DNA from: Saccharum officinarum
Taxonomy: Eukaryota; Streptophyta; Magnoliopsida; Poales; Poaceae
DNA: 64,000 bases
Reading direction: 5' to 3'
Assembly (NCBI GenBank): GCA_020631735.1
Contig: CM036159.1
Location: forward strand, 24,281,511-24,345,510
The position numbers and the translations under genes are program-made. The notes under the pieces were generated by a model. That model worked only from the letters and a program-made list of their open reading frames with translations, did no database searches and was not told the DNA's origin. How positions within the stretch are numbered: the first letter of the stretch is position 1; each line of letters starts with the position of its first letter. This document shows, piece after piece, positions 1 through 11,244 of this stretch.

Positions 1-3000
1 GAGGTTACTGCAAAAGGCGTGTGGGCGGCAATTGAGGCAATGTTTGCGTCTCAATCTCGCGCCAAAGTCATCTCCACCCGCATGGCGCTGGCCAATGTCT
101 CCAAAGGTACATCTACCATCAGTGAGTATTTTGCCAAAGTTAAAATGTTGGCAGATGAAATGGCGGCGGCCGGGCGGAGGCTTGAAGATGAGGAGATGAT
201 CTCCTATCTGCTCAACGGGCTGGATCTGGACTATGATCCAGTCGCGACGGCAGTCGCGGCTCGTGTCGAGCCCATCTCGGTTAGTGAGTTCTTCACCCAA
301 CTCATTAGCCACGAACAGCGCCTTGATCTGCGCAATGGAGGCAACCAGTCTTCCGCGAACATGGCGGCCAAGGGAGGCCGCACCGGTGGCAAAGGAGGAG
401 GAGGACGTAGCGGTGGAGGCCGCAACGGTGGTGGACGTGGCAACCGCGGCAGTTTTGGTCGTGGCAGCGGCAGTCGCAGCAATTTTCAGCCTGGTGTCAT
501 CTGCCAGGTGTGTGGCAAGGAGGGCCATCCAGCTCTTCGGTGCTACAAACGCTTCGACACCAATTACACTGGTCCACCACAGAAGACGGCATCCTCGGCG
601 ACCACTCCATCCTACGGTGTCGACTCAAACTGGTACATGGATACCGGGGCTACGGACCACATCACCGGGGACCTCGACAAGCTGACCGTCCGCGACCGCT
701 ACACTGGCAACGACAACGTTCATGCCGCAAACGGTGCAGGTATGGAAATTGATCACGTCGGTCACAGCATTTTGCGTTCCCAATCTAGTCAGATTCATCT
801 CAATAACATACTTCATGTTCCCAAAGCTCATAAGAGTCTTGTCTCTGTCAATAGATTAGCACGTGATAATAATGCCTATCTTGAATTTCATCCAACTCAT
901 TTTTCCATTAAGGAACAGCGCACCAAGAGGACTCTCCTGCAGGGCAGATCTGAAGGAGGCCTCTATCCTCTTCCGTCATCATCAAATAAGCAAGCCTTCA
1001 GCGCTGTTAAGCCAACTGAAGCAGTGTGGCACTCTAGGCTAGGTCATGCCTCTTCGCAAGTCGTCCAGCAGATTCTACGCCGCCACAATCTATCATTTGT
1101 TAGCAATTTGAATAAACATGCTGTTTGTGATGCATGTCAGCTAGGCAAAATTCATCAGCTACCTTATTCTAGATCCACTAGCATGTCGGCTAGTCCGTTG
1201 GATCTTATTTTTTCAGATGTTTGGGGACCTGCTCCCAGTTCTATTGGACGAAACAATTATTATGTTAGTTTCATAGATGACTACAGCAAATTTACTTGGA
1301 TATATTTTCTACGTCATAAGTCCGAGGTTTTCTCGTGCTTTCGAGACTTTCAACAGTTAGTGGAACGACAATTTGATCGTAAAATCAAAACTATGCAAAC
1401 TGACTGGGGTGGAGAATACCAGTCTTTAAACTCCTTTTTTAAGCGTATAGGAATTACTCATCAAATTTCCTGTCCACATACTCATCAACAAAACGGTAGT
1501 GCCGAGCGCAAGCATAGGCACATCGTGGAGGTCGGTCTCTCCCTACTCGCCCATGCTTCTATGCCTTTGAAGTTTTGGGACGAAGCTTTTCTCACCGCTG
1601 TCTTTCTCATAAACCGCCTCCCTTCCAAGGTTATTAATGGTGAAAATCCACTTGAACGCCTTACGGGGAAGAAAACTAATTATTCCTTTTTACGCATTTT
1701 TGGGTGTGCCTGCTGGCCCAATCTGCGTCCCTACAACACTCGTAAACTTCAATTTCGTTCCCGTCGATGCGTTTTTCTTGGATATAGCAACTCTCATAAA
1801 GGATTCAAGTGCCTCGATCCTTCTGAGGGACGTGTTTATATCTCAAGAGATGTCATTTTTGATGAACATGTTTTCCCTTTTTTGCAACTTCATCCAAATG
1901 CTGGGGCTCGGTTGCGAAAAGAACTATCTGTTCTTCCGGATGTTCTTCTAAATTCATCTACTAGTTTTGGGGATGCAATCTTGCATGATATGACGTGTTC
2001 TGTTTCCTCGCCTACTAACACTGTACCAAGTGCACATCGTTCTATTCCTGCAGGTGAAAATTTGGCAACAAATGGCGCTGATCCGGGCGGAAACGGTGCT
2101 GATTCTGAGCCATACGCGCGTTATTTGTTGTGTCGGCCTCTGGGGAGCACGCCTGGAGCTGATATGCCATCTGATCCTGCCGCCGGTGCCGAATCCAGTT
2201 TGGGATTGATGCATGGACTGATCCCTGGCACTCTTTCTGTCGCTGCGGGATCTTCTGCGGTGCCCGCTACCTCGTCTCCGTCTTCGCCTAGTCGTGTGCC
2301 GGCTCAACCTGATCCGGGTACGGCGGGAATCAGCGGCATCTCCACCGACACGCCTGCGGCTCCATCCACTATCGAGATCGCACCACCCGGATCCTCTGCG
2401 GGTGAGCTTCCTGTATCCAACACTCATGCTCATCCGGTTACCAGATTACAAACAGGCATTCGCAAACCAAAGGAGTACACCGATGGTACTGTTCGTTGGG
2501 GCATGATTGCCGCCACAACTGAGGGTCTGAACACTATTGCTGAAGCATTCCAAGATCCCAAATGGGTAGCTGCTATGGATGCTGAATACAAAGCGTTAAT
2601 GCAAAATAAGACTTGGCGACTTGTGACACCACCTCATGGCAAAAATATCATAGATTGCAAGTGGGTTTACAAGATCAAACGGAAGGCAGATGGAACTATT
2701 GATAGATACAAAGCTCGCTTGGTTGCAAAGGGATATAAACAACGTTATGGACTTGATTATGAAGACACGTTCAGTCCCGTGGTCAAAGCATCAACAATTC
2801 GTTTGATCTTGTCTATTGCAGTATCACAAGGATGGTCACTTCGTCAGCTAGACGTACAGAATGCCTTCTTGCACGGCATTCTGGAAGAAGAAGTCTACAT
2901 GAGACAACCACCTGGTTATGCAAGTACCGAAGGGCCTAATCTTGTCTGTCGACTAGATAAAGCACTATATGGACTAAAGCAAGCACCACGTGCTTGGTAT

Positions 3001-4056
3001 GCTCGACTGTGTGCCAAATTAGTTGCTCTCGGGTTTGTGGCATCAAAATCAGATACATCATTATTCTATTATCGGAAAGGTGGATATACTATATTTGTTT
3101 TGGTCTATGTGGATGACATTATAGTAGCAAGTTCATCACGTGAAGCAACCGATGCGCTGCTCAAGGACCTGGAGAAGGAGTTTGCTTTGAAGGACTTGGG
3201 TGATCTCCACTACTTCCTGGGCATAGAAGTTAAGAAAATTCCCAATGGATTGAAGCTTTCACAAGAAAGGTATGCAGCTGATATTATACAGCGTGCAGGG
3301 ATGAGCAAGTGCAAATCAATAACCACACCTCTCTCTTCAGTTGAGAAGCTAAGCATATCCGAAGGGAAACCACTTGGGTCTGAAGATGTATCACGGTACA
3401 GGAGTTTAGTGGGGGCACTTCAGTACCTCACGTTAACCAGACCCGATATCTCCTTCTCAGTGAACAAGGTTTGTCAATTTCTCCATGCACCGACAACATC
3501 TCATTACAGTGCTGTGAAGAGGATATTAAGATATGTGCAAGGCACCTTGAGTTTGGGACTTAAACTTGGTCGGTCCAAGTCCACAATGATCAGCGCCTTC
3601 TCTGATGCGGATTGGGCCGGGTGCCCAGATGACAGAAAATCCACCGGAGGTTTTGCAGTATTCTTTGGCTCCAATCTGATTTCATGGTGTGCAAAGAAAC
3701 AAGCAACGATATCACGGTCTAGTACAGAAGCTGAGTACAAGTCCCTAGCAAATGCAACTGCAGAAGTCATGTGGATTCAAAAGCTGCTTGATGAACTAGG
3801 AATTCAACATCCTCGAGCTGCTCAATTATGGTGTGATAATATTGGTGCTACTTATCTCTCTGCTAATCCCGTGTTTCATGCACGCACTAAGCATATTGAG
3901 ATAGACTTTCATTTTGTTAGGGAAAGGGTAGCACAAAAGTTGTTGGATATATGTTGGATACATACTGAAGACCAGATTGCCGATGGATTTACCAAACCAG
4001 TTGTGGCAGCCAAGATTAACAAGTTCAGAAGCAATCTCAACCTAGTGGCCGGCTGA
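1..4056 (+). CDS. Ty1/copia gag-pol polyprotein, 5' end outside the window
   Basis: This is the single-frame polyprotein of a copia retrotransposon, supplying capsid, protease, integrase, reverse transcriptase and RNase H. The frame is already open at base 1, so the true start lies upstream. Counting residues from base 19, a UBN2-type gag runs over residues 1-110. A Gly/Arg-rich linker follows, then one CCHC zinc knuckle near 162-175 ([14 protein letters not shown]). The protease motif is DTGATDH near 208. The integrase has an HHCC zinc region (WHSRLGH ... CDAC) and the DDE residues in [14 protein letters not shown] and NGSAER. The reverse transcriptase has YVDDIIV at bases 3106-3126, and the RNase H has [17 protein letters not shown]. 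No stop or frameshift interrupts the 1345 visible residues, so this copy may be competent. The short LTR and single knuckle recall Ale- or Ivana-type copia lineages, but the lineage call is uncertain. Confidence 0.95.
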   Translation, partial: EVTAKGVWAAIEAMFASQSRAKVISTRMALANVSKGTSTISEYFAKVKMLADEMAAAGRRLEDEEMISYLLNGLDLDYDPVATAVAARVEPISVSEFFTQLISHEQRLDLRNGGNQSSANMAAKGGRTGGKGGGGRSGGGRNGGGRGNRGSFGRGSGSRSNFQPGVICQVCGKEGHPALRCYKRFDTNYTGPPQKTASSATTPSYGVDSNWYMDTGATDHITGDLDKLTVRDRYTGNDNVHAANGAGMEIDHVGHSILRSQSSQIHLNNILHVPKAHKSLVSVNRLARDNNAYLEFHPTHFSIKEQRTKRTLLQGRSEGGLYPLPSSSNKQAFSAVKPTEAVWHSRLGHASSQVVQQILRRHNLSFVSNLNKHAVCDACQLGKIHQLPYSRSTSMSASPLDLIFSDVWGPAPSSIGRNNYYVSFIDDYSKFTWIYFLRHKSEVFSCFRDFQQLVERQFDRKIKTMQTDWGGEYQSLNSFFKRIGITHQISCPHTHQQNGSAERKHRHIVEVGLSLLAHASMPLKFWDEAFLTAVFLINRLPSKVINGENPLERLTGKKTNYSFLRIFGCACWPNLRPYNTRKLQFRSRRCVFLGYSNSHKGFKCLDPSEGRVYISRDVIFDEHVFPFLQLHPNAGARLRKELSVLPDVLLNSSTSFGDAILHDMTCSVSSPTNTVPSAHRSIPAGENLATNGADPGGNGADSEPYARYLLCRPLGSTPGADMPSDPAAGAESSLGLMHGLIPGTLSVAAGSSAVPATSSPSSPSRVPAQPDPGTAGISGISTDTPAAPSTIEIAPPGSSAGELPVSNTHAHPVTRLQTGIRKPKEYTDGTVRWGMIAATTEGLNTIAEAFQDPKWVAAMDAEYKALMQNKTWRLVTPPHGKNIIDCKWVYKIKRKADGTIDRYKARLVAKGYKQRYGLDYEDTFSPVVKASTIRLILSIAVSQGWSLRQLDVQNAFLHGILEEEVYMRQPPGYASTEGPNLVCRLDKALYGLKQAPRAWYARLCAKLVALGFVASKSDTSLFYYRKGGYTIFVLVYVDDIIVASSSREATDALLKDLEKEFALKDLGDLHYFLGIEVKKIPNGLKLSQERYAADIIQRAGMSKCKSITTPLSSVEKLSISEGKPLGSEDVSRYRSLVGALQYLTLTRPDISFSVNKVCQFLHAPTTSHYSAVKRILRYVQGTLSLGLKLGRSKSTMISAFSDADWAGCPDDRKSTGGFAVFFGSNLISWCAKKQATISRSSTEAEYKSLANATAEVMWIQKLLDELGIQHPRAAQLWCDNIGATYLSANPVFHARTKHIEIDFHFVRERVAQKLLDICWIHTEDQIADGFTKPVVAAKINKFRSNLNLVAG

Positions 4057-4069
4057 GATTGAGTGGGGG

Positions 4070-4301
4070 TGTTAACAGACTTAGTTAGATATGATAAGGT
4101 TGTTAACTAGATATGGGCATGTGCCGGATAGGTTGTTGAGAACACGTGCTCACGGTTAGCTTGTACATGAAGATAGGAGAGTTTGTTTCTTGTATTGCTT
4201 GTAACACAAGTATTGTACATGCCACGCCAGGGCTATTCCTGGCTCTATAAACACGAAGCCGAGAGCCTCAGGTAGAGGCATCTCGTTCACCCTAATTTAC
4301 A
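4070..4301 (+). repeat. 3' LTR of the copia element
   Basis: The LTR begins TGTTAACAGAC straight after a purine-rich tract (GAGTGGGGG, 4061-4069) that lies just behind the polyprotein stop, as a polypurine tract should. It ends near CCCTAATTTACA, giving TG...CA ends and a length of 232 bp. A TATA-like CTATAAA lies near 4242. The 5' LTR and the left target duplication are outside the window, so the right edge rests on the TG/CA ends alone. Confidence 0.75.
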
Positions 4302-4384
4302 GCCTTTTGGTCTAGGTCGCACTCAGGTTGTTTGACACGTGCACTTCAATTGTTTTCAAGCAAGTTTTAGGAAGCTGTGGGTAT

Positions 4385-4541
4385 CGGGGGCGGAGCCAGG
4401 CCCTTTTGTTGGGGTCAGCTGGCCCCGACGGTTTTCAGAAATCCAGTAGAAAATCAATGTTACTTTGTGTTCCTACGCGACATACCATAGCCAGTAAGCT
4501 AGATAATTCCGAGATGTCATATTGTGCTAGCTTCACCCCTG
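4385..4541. mobile_element. Short hAT-type MITE
   Basis: The left end is CGGGGGCGGAGCCAGG and the right end reads CTTCACCCCTG, an imperfect terminal inverted repeat of the GGCGGAGCCAGG class common in grass hAT elements. The flanks are GTGGGTAT (4377-4384) and ATGGGTAT (4542-4549), an 8-bp target duplication with one mismatch. The element is 157 bp and has no coding capacity. Confidence 0.6.
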
Positions 4542-5064
4542 ATGGGTATTAGGGGGTGTTTGGAACTGCTCCACAAACTCCACCGTGGAGTAACTCTACA
4601 AAAAAAAACTAGAGTTTATGAAGCACTTTTTAGGTGCTCTCACAACTATGTAAAATTTCCTCGAACAGAGTGTGTAGAGCTCAAACCGTTTAGCTAAAAA
4701 ACATGAAGCAGAGCACTAGCCAGTCTAGGTAGGGATGGTGCTATATGTCACCGAAGCTACATACAGTTGTTTTCATCGTTGAACCGGCCTGCCTCGGCCC
4801 TAGCTAGTCCTCAACATTTGGGGGGTCGGACCAGACCGTGCAGAAAAAAATCATAATTCGTCCTCTTGAATCATCCCAAAGATTAAATTGGCTAGGGTGT
4901 GAAACATGGAAAGCTATCCATCGATCTTGCTCAACAAGTGATCCCTATAAAATCGTGATTCGTCCTCTTGAATCATCATCCCTAGACCCGCTCAACAAGT
5001 GATCCCTATAAATTTTTTGCTCGATTCTTGGGAAATTCCAATATTTCAAAGGGACCCTAAAACT
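4542..5064. other. Intergenic, MITE remnant and direct repeat
   Basis: No gene is visible. 4551-4700 begins GGGGGTGTTTGGAACTGC like a Tourist-type MITE, but no matching right end was found. The stretches near 4850-4890 and 4925-5015 share the phrase ATTCGTCCTCTTGAATCATC and the phrase CTCAACAAGTGATCCC, showing a small internal duplication. Confidence 0.4.
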
Positions 5065-5266
5065 TATCATCTGGAGATATTAGTTTTGTGTGTGAAACAT
5101 GGAAAGCTATCCATAGATCTTGTGCGCCAGAATAGTTGCAAATCTATGAAGCAATCAAATTTAAAGATCTATTCACTTCAACATTCGTATATATTGTCAC
5201 GAACCTATGAACCGACGACTTTGGCACAAATTGACTTGACAAAAAAAAATTGGTCGATACTGTCAA

Positions 5267-5341
5267 ACACATCCTTCGATATTTCAAATAAACTATTGCA
5301 ACAAAACACATCCTTCGATATATCAAATAAACTATTGCAAC
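5267..5341. repeat. Two tandem 37-bp units
   Basis: The phrase ACACATCCTTCGATAT is followed by TCAAATAAACTATTGCAACA, and the pair occurs twice in a row. In unit 2 of the large duplication the equivalent place holds one copy interrupted by a Stowaway element. Confidence 0.75.
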
Positions 5342-5543
5342 AAAAGGTCACGCTGATAGGAGTAGTAGTGTTCGTAGTCTCTTTGGAGCAAGCGGAGGTT
5401 CTAGCTTTGGAGTACAGTGAGCAATTCCAAATGACTTGAAAAGGCATACATAATCCAGTGCAGCTAGATCATTTGTTGCGATGACATAAGAACAGTAAGG
5501 CACTAACCAGCAACTTTATTGTACTGTGTACAATTACCATGAA

Positions 5544-5681
5544 GGTCTTGTTTGGATGCACGTGTATTCACTCCAATCCGCATGTGTTGGAATGGAATTG
5601 AATGAAACTTAGTTTAATTTCACTCCAATCCATTTCTACACACGTGGATTGAAATGAATACATGCGCGTTCAAATAAGGCC
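5544..5681. mobile_element. Tourist-like MITE with 3-bp target duplication
   Basis: The left end GGTCTTGTTTGGATGC and right end GCGCGTTCAAATAAGGCC form an imperfect inverted repeat, and the element is flanked by GAA on both sides (5541-5543 and 5682-5684). Internally, ATTCACTCCAATCC is mirrored by GGATTGAAATGAAT. The equivalent site in duplication unit 2 (about 8810-8825) lacks the element, so it inserted after the duplication. Confidence 0.8.
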
Positions 5682-5850
5682 GAAAGTGGTGAGCACTAAT
5701 CGTTCAACTTTTCTACTGTACTAGTACTACTGTTTGTAGTATGTTTGGAGCAAATGATTGAAAATCACTTAATCACAGAAACAGAAAAAAAAAAACATAG
5801 GGCAGGGTTCAATCCTCGTCGAGTCCAGGGATCTGAGCAAGCCTGACGAC

Positions 5851-6336
5851 TCACTCCTCCACGGCCCCACACGAGCTCTTGCAAGGCCCACGCATCCCAA
5901 GACCGAGGCCGAGCCCAAGCCCGGCCCAGCCAAGCAGCTTCTGGGCCCCTCTGTAGTCTCTCCCGCCATTGGCGCCGTCCTCCGTGCAGGCCAGGTAGGC
6001 TGCAAGGAAGGGATCGTCCGCCGGCCTGACGCGGCGGCTGCTCCTCGGCTTTCTCCTCCCCGGCGGCGAGGCGGCCGGCGCACCCGGCCCTCCTGGAGGT
6101 GGCGGCACGCGCAGGCGGTGCGGGTGCGCCGTCGCAGGCGCCTGCTTCTTAGCGCTCGCCGGCGTCCTCCTGCTGACGACTGCAGGCTCCGCGCGGGCCG
6201 CACCAGGACCCGCGGTGGGCTTCCTGGCCTCCGCGGGGCTCTGTTTGGACACCCCGGGCTCATGCTCCCATGAGAAGGCCACCGTGCTGCTGCTGCTGCC
6301 GCCGCACCTGGACGCCATCACAGCTCCCGGCTTCAT
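5851..6336 (-). CDS. Small proline-rich plant protein with FSWEHEPGVSK motif, truncated copy
   Basis: The predicted protein has 161 residues and the first ATG is at 6336. A Ser-rich start leads to FSWEHEPGVSKQ (about residues 22-33), a signature seen in plant-specific proteins of the DUF688 type. A basic Pro/Ala-rich middle follows (RVPPPPGGPG), then DDPFLAAYLACTE and a Gly/Leu-rich tail. No signal peptide or membrane segment is seen, and the biochemical function is unknown. Its paralogue at 11245-11781 continues past GAVEE with CVVRLAKVPGLDED. Here the Cys codon TGC has become TGA, so the last 14 or so conserved residues are lost, although the same frame downstream still encodes VVRLAQIPGLDED-like sequence. 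It is either a slightly shortened functional gene or an early pseudogene. A TATA-like box lies about 300 bp upstream on this strand. Confidence 0.7.
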   Translation of the reverse strand: MKPGAVMASRCGGSSSSTVAFSWEHEPGVSKQSPAEARKPTAGPGAARAEPAVVSRRTPASAKKQAPATAHPHRLRVPPPPGGPGAPAASPPGRRKPRSSRRVRPADDPFLAAYLACTEDGANGGRDYRGAQKLLGWAGLGLGLGLGMRGPCKSSCGAVEE

Positions 6337-6631
6337 GTCGCCGTCGCCCGTCGTCGTCGTAAACTCCTGGAGCTTCGATCAGACGACCAGCAGCAGAACA
6401 GAGTGAAGAGCACGCGCCAAAGGGATGATCCTCTCTGCTACGCCTATCTCCTCGGTTCCTCCCTGAAGCAGAGGAAGAAACGTAGGAGACCAGGAGATCA
6501 GCAGGCTCTAGCAGCGTGACGTACGGGTGCCGAACTTCGCAGCCGCTAGCCACCTCGCGCGGGTGGAACGGGAAACGTGCGCGCGCGATCTGCGGCTCAC
6601 TTGAACGAGAGATGCGACAGGTTTTTTGGAA

Positions 6632-6638
6632 CTTTATA
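6632..6638 (-). promoter_or_regulatory. TATA box of the truncated small gene
   Basis: On the minus strand the sequence reads CCTATAAAGTTCC, about 296 bp upstream of the ATG. The paralogue has a matching TATAAAA at 11952-11958 in aligned sequence, which supports both as conserved core promoter elements. Confidence 0.45.
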
Positions 6639-7165
6639 GGCTTATAGCAGCAGCAGCAGAGGCTGGCAGGGTGGGCATCCGCCGATGGCGATGGGGTTCG
6701 GAAATCAGAAGTGGTGGCTTGACCGGCCGTGCCCGTCGTTTCCTGCAAGCGTTGTTGCGTCGGGTTTTCCTCTCGCACGCTTTTGCTGATGAATCTGGCC
6801 GGGGTATGGTGGCTCCAACAGACACACGAGCTCAGTGGCTAACAGACTGCACCGATCCGATAAGCAGCCGGCAGGCATGCTTGCCGCGTCTAACGGAGTA
6901 ACGGCTGCCCGTACGCCGCACCACAGTTTTTTTTTTTTGATCTCTTTGGCGAGATTCAGTTTGGTACCTGTACGCGTACGGTGGTATCTGTTTACGGCAG
7001 TTAGGCACACAATAGTTACAGTGCGGTGCGTATCTTACATATATCGAACTATATAGTAGTATATTGCACTTGATTCATGTGCTTATAAAGTACCGCTTCA
7101 ACGTGTAGAGTGCGGTCCGTGACTTCCACGCTTACATTCAGGAATTATTCGGCAGGCCATTGAGC

Positions 7166-8224
7166 ATGGAGACAAAAGGGGTTAAGCTTAACACGACGCT
7201 CATTGAAGTGCTTATGGAAATCTTAGTTGTGGTTTGCCTAGTTGTGATTATCACAAGTGCCACCACCGCTAACTTGTGATAATCGACACCTCGGTCGGCC
7301 AAGCTCCCCTGTTGCTGTTGTAGCAACCTTTTCATTGTCTTAGCGTTAGCACCACCAATGCAGGTCTAACAACCTCTCAATTACCTTCTTTAGAGTTAGT
7401 AGCCATGGAAGCCCCACAACCCCCGACAACAACACCTATGCGGTGGAGTCGGTGAGCATGGCTATTGACTTGGGTCTTCGGTAACGGATCCCTTAGGATT
7501 CACGTATGGCACAATTTTCTTGGTACAATAGTGCCGTGACATCTGATCTGGATGATAGATTTACACAGCACAGTGAAGCTATCGTACTATCCAAAGTAGC
7601 AAGCAAGATGGTACATATTTGATCCTAACTAGAAAATTTCCACAACAAACTAGAAATGTTTCTTGCAATATGTTCACCCATTCAATAGAAGTTTGCTTCG
7701 ATGCAATCCCAATAATTGGAACGACACCAGAGGGAAAAGGGTATTTCTTGTGATGTACTAGCCATAACTTCTGCAGACAAAGCACCACAAAGACAAAATA
7801 AGATTGAGCTAAAAAAAACATCGGCAACTTATATATTGGACTACAGCCAAAGTAAAGAACAAACAATTAATCAATAACGTGACTGATATATGGCTTGTAG
7901 CGGACTACAACAATTAGTCTTGCATGGAAATGGCTAGAACGGTGTAGTGCATCATCAGTAACAACGATGCAAATGGTTGTCGACATGTTGTCTTGGCCTT
8001 CGAAGTGACGGGGGGTGCATCTTGTTAGCCGACAAGCGGTGTGTGGTCCTTGTGGCATGTTATTGGTTATACAGTTCTATGGTTGAGTGGAGCGGTGGTG
8101 AGATGGAGTTGTGCGGTGTCTGTAGAGGTTCAGGGAACCAGCTATGGTCGGTAGTTTGTGCTTTGTTCTTATTTATAATATATTGAGCAGCTCTCATGCA
8201 TGATTTGTTTAAAAAATAAAAATA
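7166..8224. other. Spacer between duplication units, no gene
   Basis: No protein family or element ends were recognised. One clear structure is a perfect 12-bp inverted repeat, GATTATCACAAG (7246-7257) and CTTGTGATAATC (7273-7284), with a 15-nt loop. Confidence 0.4.
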
Positions 8225-8455
8225 GTCATTTGAAACATATTGGTTTTCTGTGTGAAATTTGGAAAGCTATCCATCGATCTTGTGCCAGAATAGCTGCAAC
8301 ATCTATGGAGCAATCAAATTTAAAGATCTATTCACTTTAACATTCATATATATTGTCGTGAACATCTGAGCCTTCTATGGCACTAATTCACTTCACTAGA
8401 CAAGAAGTATCAAAATTTGGTTGATACACTCAAACACATCCTTTGAAATCAACTA

Positions 8456-8594
8456 CTCCTATTTTAAACTATATGACATTTTGACTTTTCTAAATACATA
8501 ACTTTTGACTTAGATATATATTATGTCATATATATAGTAAAAGCAATGTATCCAAAAAGACAAAATGTCGTCTTATAATTTGAAACGGAGGGAG
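8456..8594. mobile_element. Stowaway MITE
   Basis: The ends are CTCCTATTTTAAACTATATG and ATAATTTGAAACGGAGGGAG, the usual Stowaway inverted repeat, flanked by TA on both sides (8454-8455, 8595-8596). It is 139 bp long. The equivalent position in unit 1 has no element, which confirms the insertion. Confidence 0.9.
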
Positions 8595-9093
8595 TATATA
8601 TATTGCAACAATAGGTAGCTTTGGTCCAACTTTTAAGGGACACCTTATGTCATTGCTGCCATCCAAGGCACTATAGGGGGTTCTAGCTTTGGAGCACAGT
8701 GAGCAATTCCAAATGACTGAAAAGGCATATCCAGCAATGCACCATGCAGCTGGATAATTTCTTGCATTGAGATAAGACCAGTAACCATCAACTATAATGT
8801 ACTGTGTACATTTACAATGAGGGTGGTGAGCACTAGTTCAAATCTCTAAAAACGATTCGTGCACCAAACCAGAGCTTCCCATTGGGCTACATCGCCTGCT
8901 TTCTCTCAACCTTTAGATCTCAAACCAATGGCATCAGGCACTTCAACGTGGCTCGTACTGAAGCCCGGTTCCAATACCTTGGTGAAGACTCGGGGAAGTC
9001 CCGGCTATCGTTGCCGCCGAACCACGCAGACCGTGGTCACGCGGGCACGAGGCGCATCAGCTGGAGCCGAGGCGTGGCGCGGGTGCGCCCAGG

Positions 9094-9827
9094 CCCGGGT
9101 AAGGATGCAAGCGGGCCAGCCTGCGGGCGCCCACCACGCCGCCGCATCAACTTCATATGGAAATTGACTATCCTGCAGGCGCCTGTAAACCTGCAATAGT
9201 TGCCTACATTTCCCTGCCAGGCTTTTTGCAGGAGAAGACTAGTAGACTAGCGGATGCCTGCCACAGCCCACTTCGTACAGCGACAAGTTCTTGCCCCAGC
9301 TGCCGGTTCCTCGTTTCCGTCGTTGGCGATGAAGAGAAGAGATCGACTCATCGTTCCCATGCAGATACGAGTTGCTAATTGATTAATTAACAAGCCCCAC
9401 GCAACAGCCGTAGAGGACACATGGTCCTAGACGATGTTCCGCCGACCTCTGTAGAAGATGGTGGCCGGAGTCCGGGACATCGCAACCGGAGAAGACGAGG
9501 TCATACACCCACATACCACGACAGGTGCGTGCGTACATGTGCAGCTACGGTCGAGAGACGGCATGTCCGGACAGTGCGGACCATGTGGCAAGCCACCGTT
9601 CCCGCGGCTGCGGCGGACGGCGACGACGAGGAGGTATGGACAGGAGTTGCAGGCATTGCAGGCTTGGCCGTCGATTGCAGACCTTGCAAGTTCTCGTGTT
9701 TAAACCCAACAGGCTTTGCAGGTTGCCCCAGTTGAGCCCGCATGAGGCATGCAGGTGTCTGCAGGAGCCTGCTAATGCTAGCAGCCTAGCAGGTCAGCCC
9801 GCGCCCACTTGCATCCCTAGGCCCGGG
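9094..9827. mobile_element. GC-rich inverted-repeat element nested in the Helitron
   Basis: The left end reads CCCGGGTAAGGATGCAAGC. The right end, read on the other strand, is CCCGGGCCTAGGGATGCAAG, so the two form an imperfect inverted repeat of about 25 bp. TGCAGG motifs recur inside (9170-9790). No target duplication could be settled, so the class (hAT or other) is open. Confidence 0.45.
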
Positions 9828-10212
9828 GCAGGCTCCAATGCCGCCGGCCACTCTTCCCCCTATCGGAAGCAGTAGTGCGGACCGTGTGTTCTGCTCTGCT
9901 CCCGTGGGGAAACCTAGTAAGAGCGAGGGCGCGCGGGGATGCAACACTGCGAAGCACGGGCTGCGCGCATGGCCGGTGGCGCAGGTCCGCAGAGCTTCGT
10001 ACCGTAGCCACGAGGACGGGCGGCGGCGCAGGGAGCTGCGGCACAGCCCTTCGTCGTGTGCCTGCAGACCACCTCGACCCTTCAATTATGGCCAACAGAA
10101 AATGATTAGACTGTACCCAAAATCCAGCCACCACCACCATGTGCTTCCTGCCCGGCGCCGGGCAAAGCACGACTGAGCCAGGGCCGCCGCGTACTCTACT
10201 CCGTTGCTAGCT

Positions 10213-10236
10213 TGATGATGATGTCACCGTGACATC
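10213..10236. other. 21-bp near-perfect palindrome in the Helitron
   Basis: ATGATGTCAC and GTGACATCAT flank a single C. The arms contain a TGACATCA-like bZIP half-site pair. No gene follows, so a regulatory role cannot be claimed. Confidence 0.35.
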
Positions 10237-11111
10237 ATGACTTGTCATATACTTCCTTTTCCCTTTGGAAATAAAACCCTATGTCAATTTTCATTGCTTC
10301 AACTTCAATACTGTTTATTCCAACAGAAATTTACCGTGTATTTTCAGGAACCATCACGAAGAACTGATGCCAAATAAGTGAAGACTAGGAGTCAAAAAAG
10401 GTATGTAATGCCAACTAACCAATATTGTTTACCAATTCATATTACCAATTTACCATAACTAATATTAACATTAATATATAAAATGGGGTGCCTTTTATGC
10501 TTGCATTGTGCTATGGCCCATAAACATTGAATGTCTATTTCTAATCCTAGTATTTGCTTACAGTTGTGGACACATGCTTTTGTTAACTGACGCTCTTGCT
10601 ATGTAACTTTTGGTCGAAAACACAGCTTCCGACAGCCCAGAAAATTTTTAGACAACATTGAACAACCTGGATGATCCGATAACAAGTTATAAGATACCTA
10701 CCTTTTGAGGAGAAAGATTATTTCACTGCCTCTGCTCAGGCGTATTATATTAGTTTCTGTAGTGTCAAGGTTGTAAGCAGTATGATCTGTTAAGAATTTC
10801 TCACCGCCCACAATGTCGCCATAGTTCTTCAGTCAAGGAACTAAACTTTAGCTGCTAAATTACTGTCCTCGTTGCTGAAGATTACCAAAATCCAATGATA
10901 CTTGTTTGTGTATCTAAGCACTTACTGTCTTTGTATAGCAGTATACACTTTATCAACGAGAAAAGTTGAGCACAAAATTTTTCAAACTACGGCGTTCGCC
11001 ATGTATCTGCAATAAATAAATACTTATACTTATTCTACTACACTCGGCAAAACGACTCATGGAAAAAAAAAAGTCCATCAACGCTGTAAGCAGCTCACAC
11101 ACTGACCATAC

Positions 11112-11124
11112 GCGGCAAGGCCGC
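11112..11124 (+). other. Helitron 3' terminal hairpin
   Basis: GCGGC and GCCGC form a five-pair stem around AAG, eight bases upstream of the terminal CTAG. This matches the structure expected at the 3' end of plant Helitrons. Confidence 0.8.
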
Positions 11125-11244
11125 GAGTATTTCTAGTTTACTACTAGTAGTGTTTGTAGTCTCTTTGTACTTTTGGAGCAAATGGTTGAAAATCACAGCA
11201 ATATATATAAAAAAAGGATAGGATTGAGAAACATAGGGCATGAT

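Larger units (their letters stand above)
5065..7165. repeat. Tandem duplication unit 1
   Basis: This stretch matches 8225-12625 along its length, apart from transposon insertions that differ between the two. The match begins near TGTGTGAAACATGGAAAGC (5088) against the equivalent at 8250. It continues through the small gene and ends near TTATTCGGCAGGCCAT at about 7160 and 12615. Identity is clearly below 100 percent with many small indels, so this is an old segmental duplication, unlike the near-identical pair further right. Confidence 0.8.
8843..11136 (+). mobile_element. Non-autonomous Helitron
   Basis: The 5' end is TCTCTAAAAACG preceded by A. The 3' end is CTAG (11133-11136) followed by T, with a GC hairpin GCGGC-AAG-GCCGC (11112-11124) eight bases before it, the classic Helitron terminus. 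Removing 8843-11136 leaves GTTCAAA-TTTACTAC, which lines up with GTTCAACTTTTCTAC in duplication unit 1 near 5702-5717. The element therefore sits between A and T in a site whose empty form is still visible. No RepHel gene is present. The inside is GC-rich from 8900 to 10180 (possible captured host sequence, not recognised) and AT-rich from 10240 to 11090. A second inverted-repeat element is nested at 9094-9827. Confidence 0.8.

Noticed and set aside
6260..6778. Long minus-strand frame upstream of the small proline-rich gene
   Set aside because: It overlaps the start of the real gene in another frame, and the paralogous region does not keep it open.
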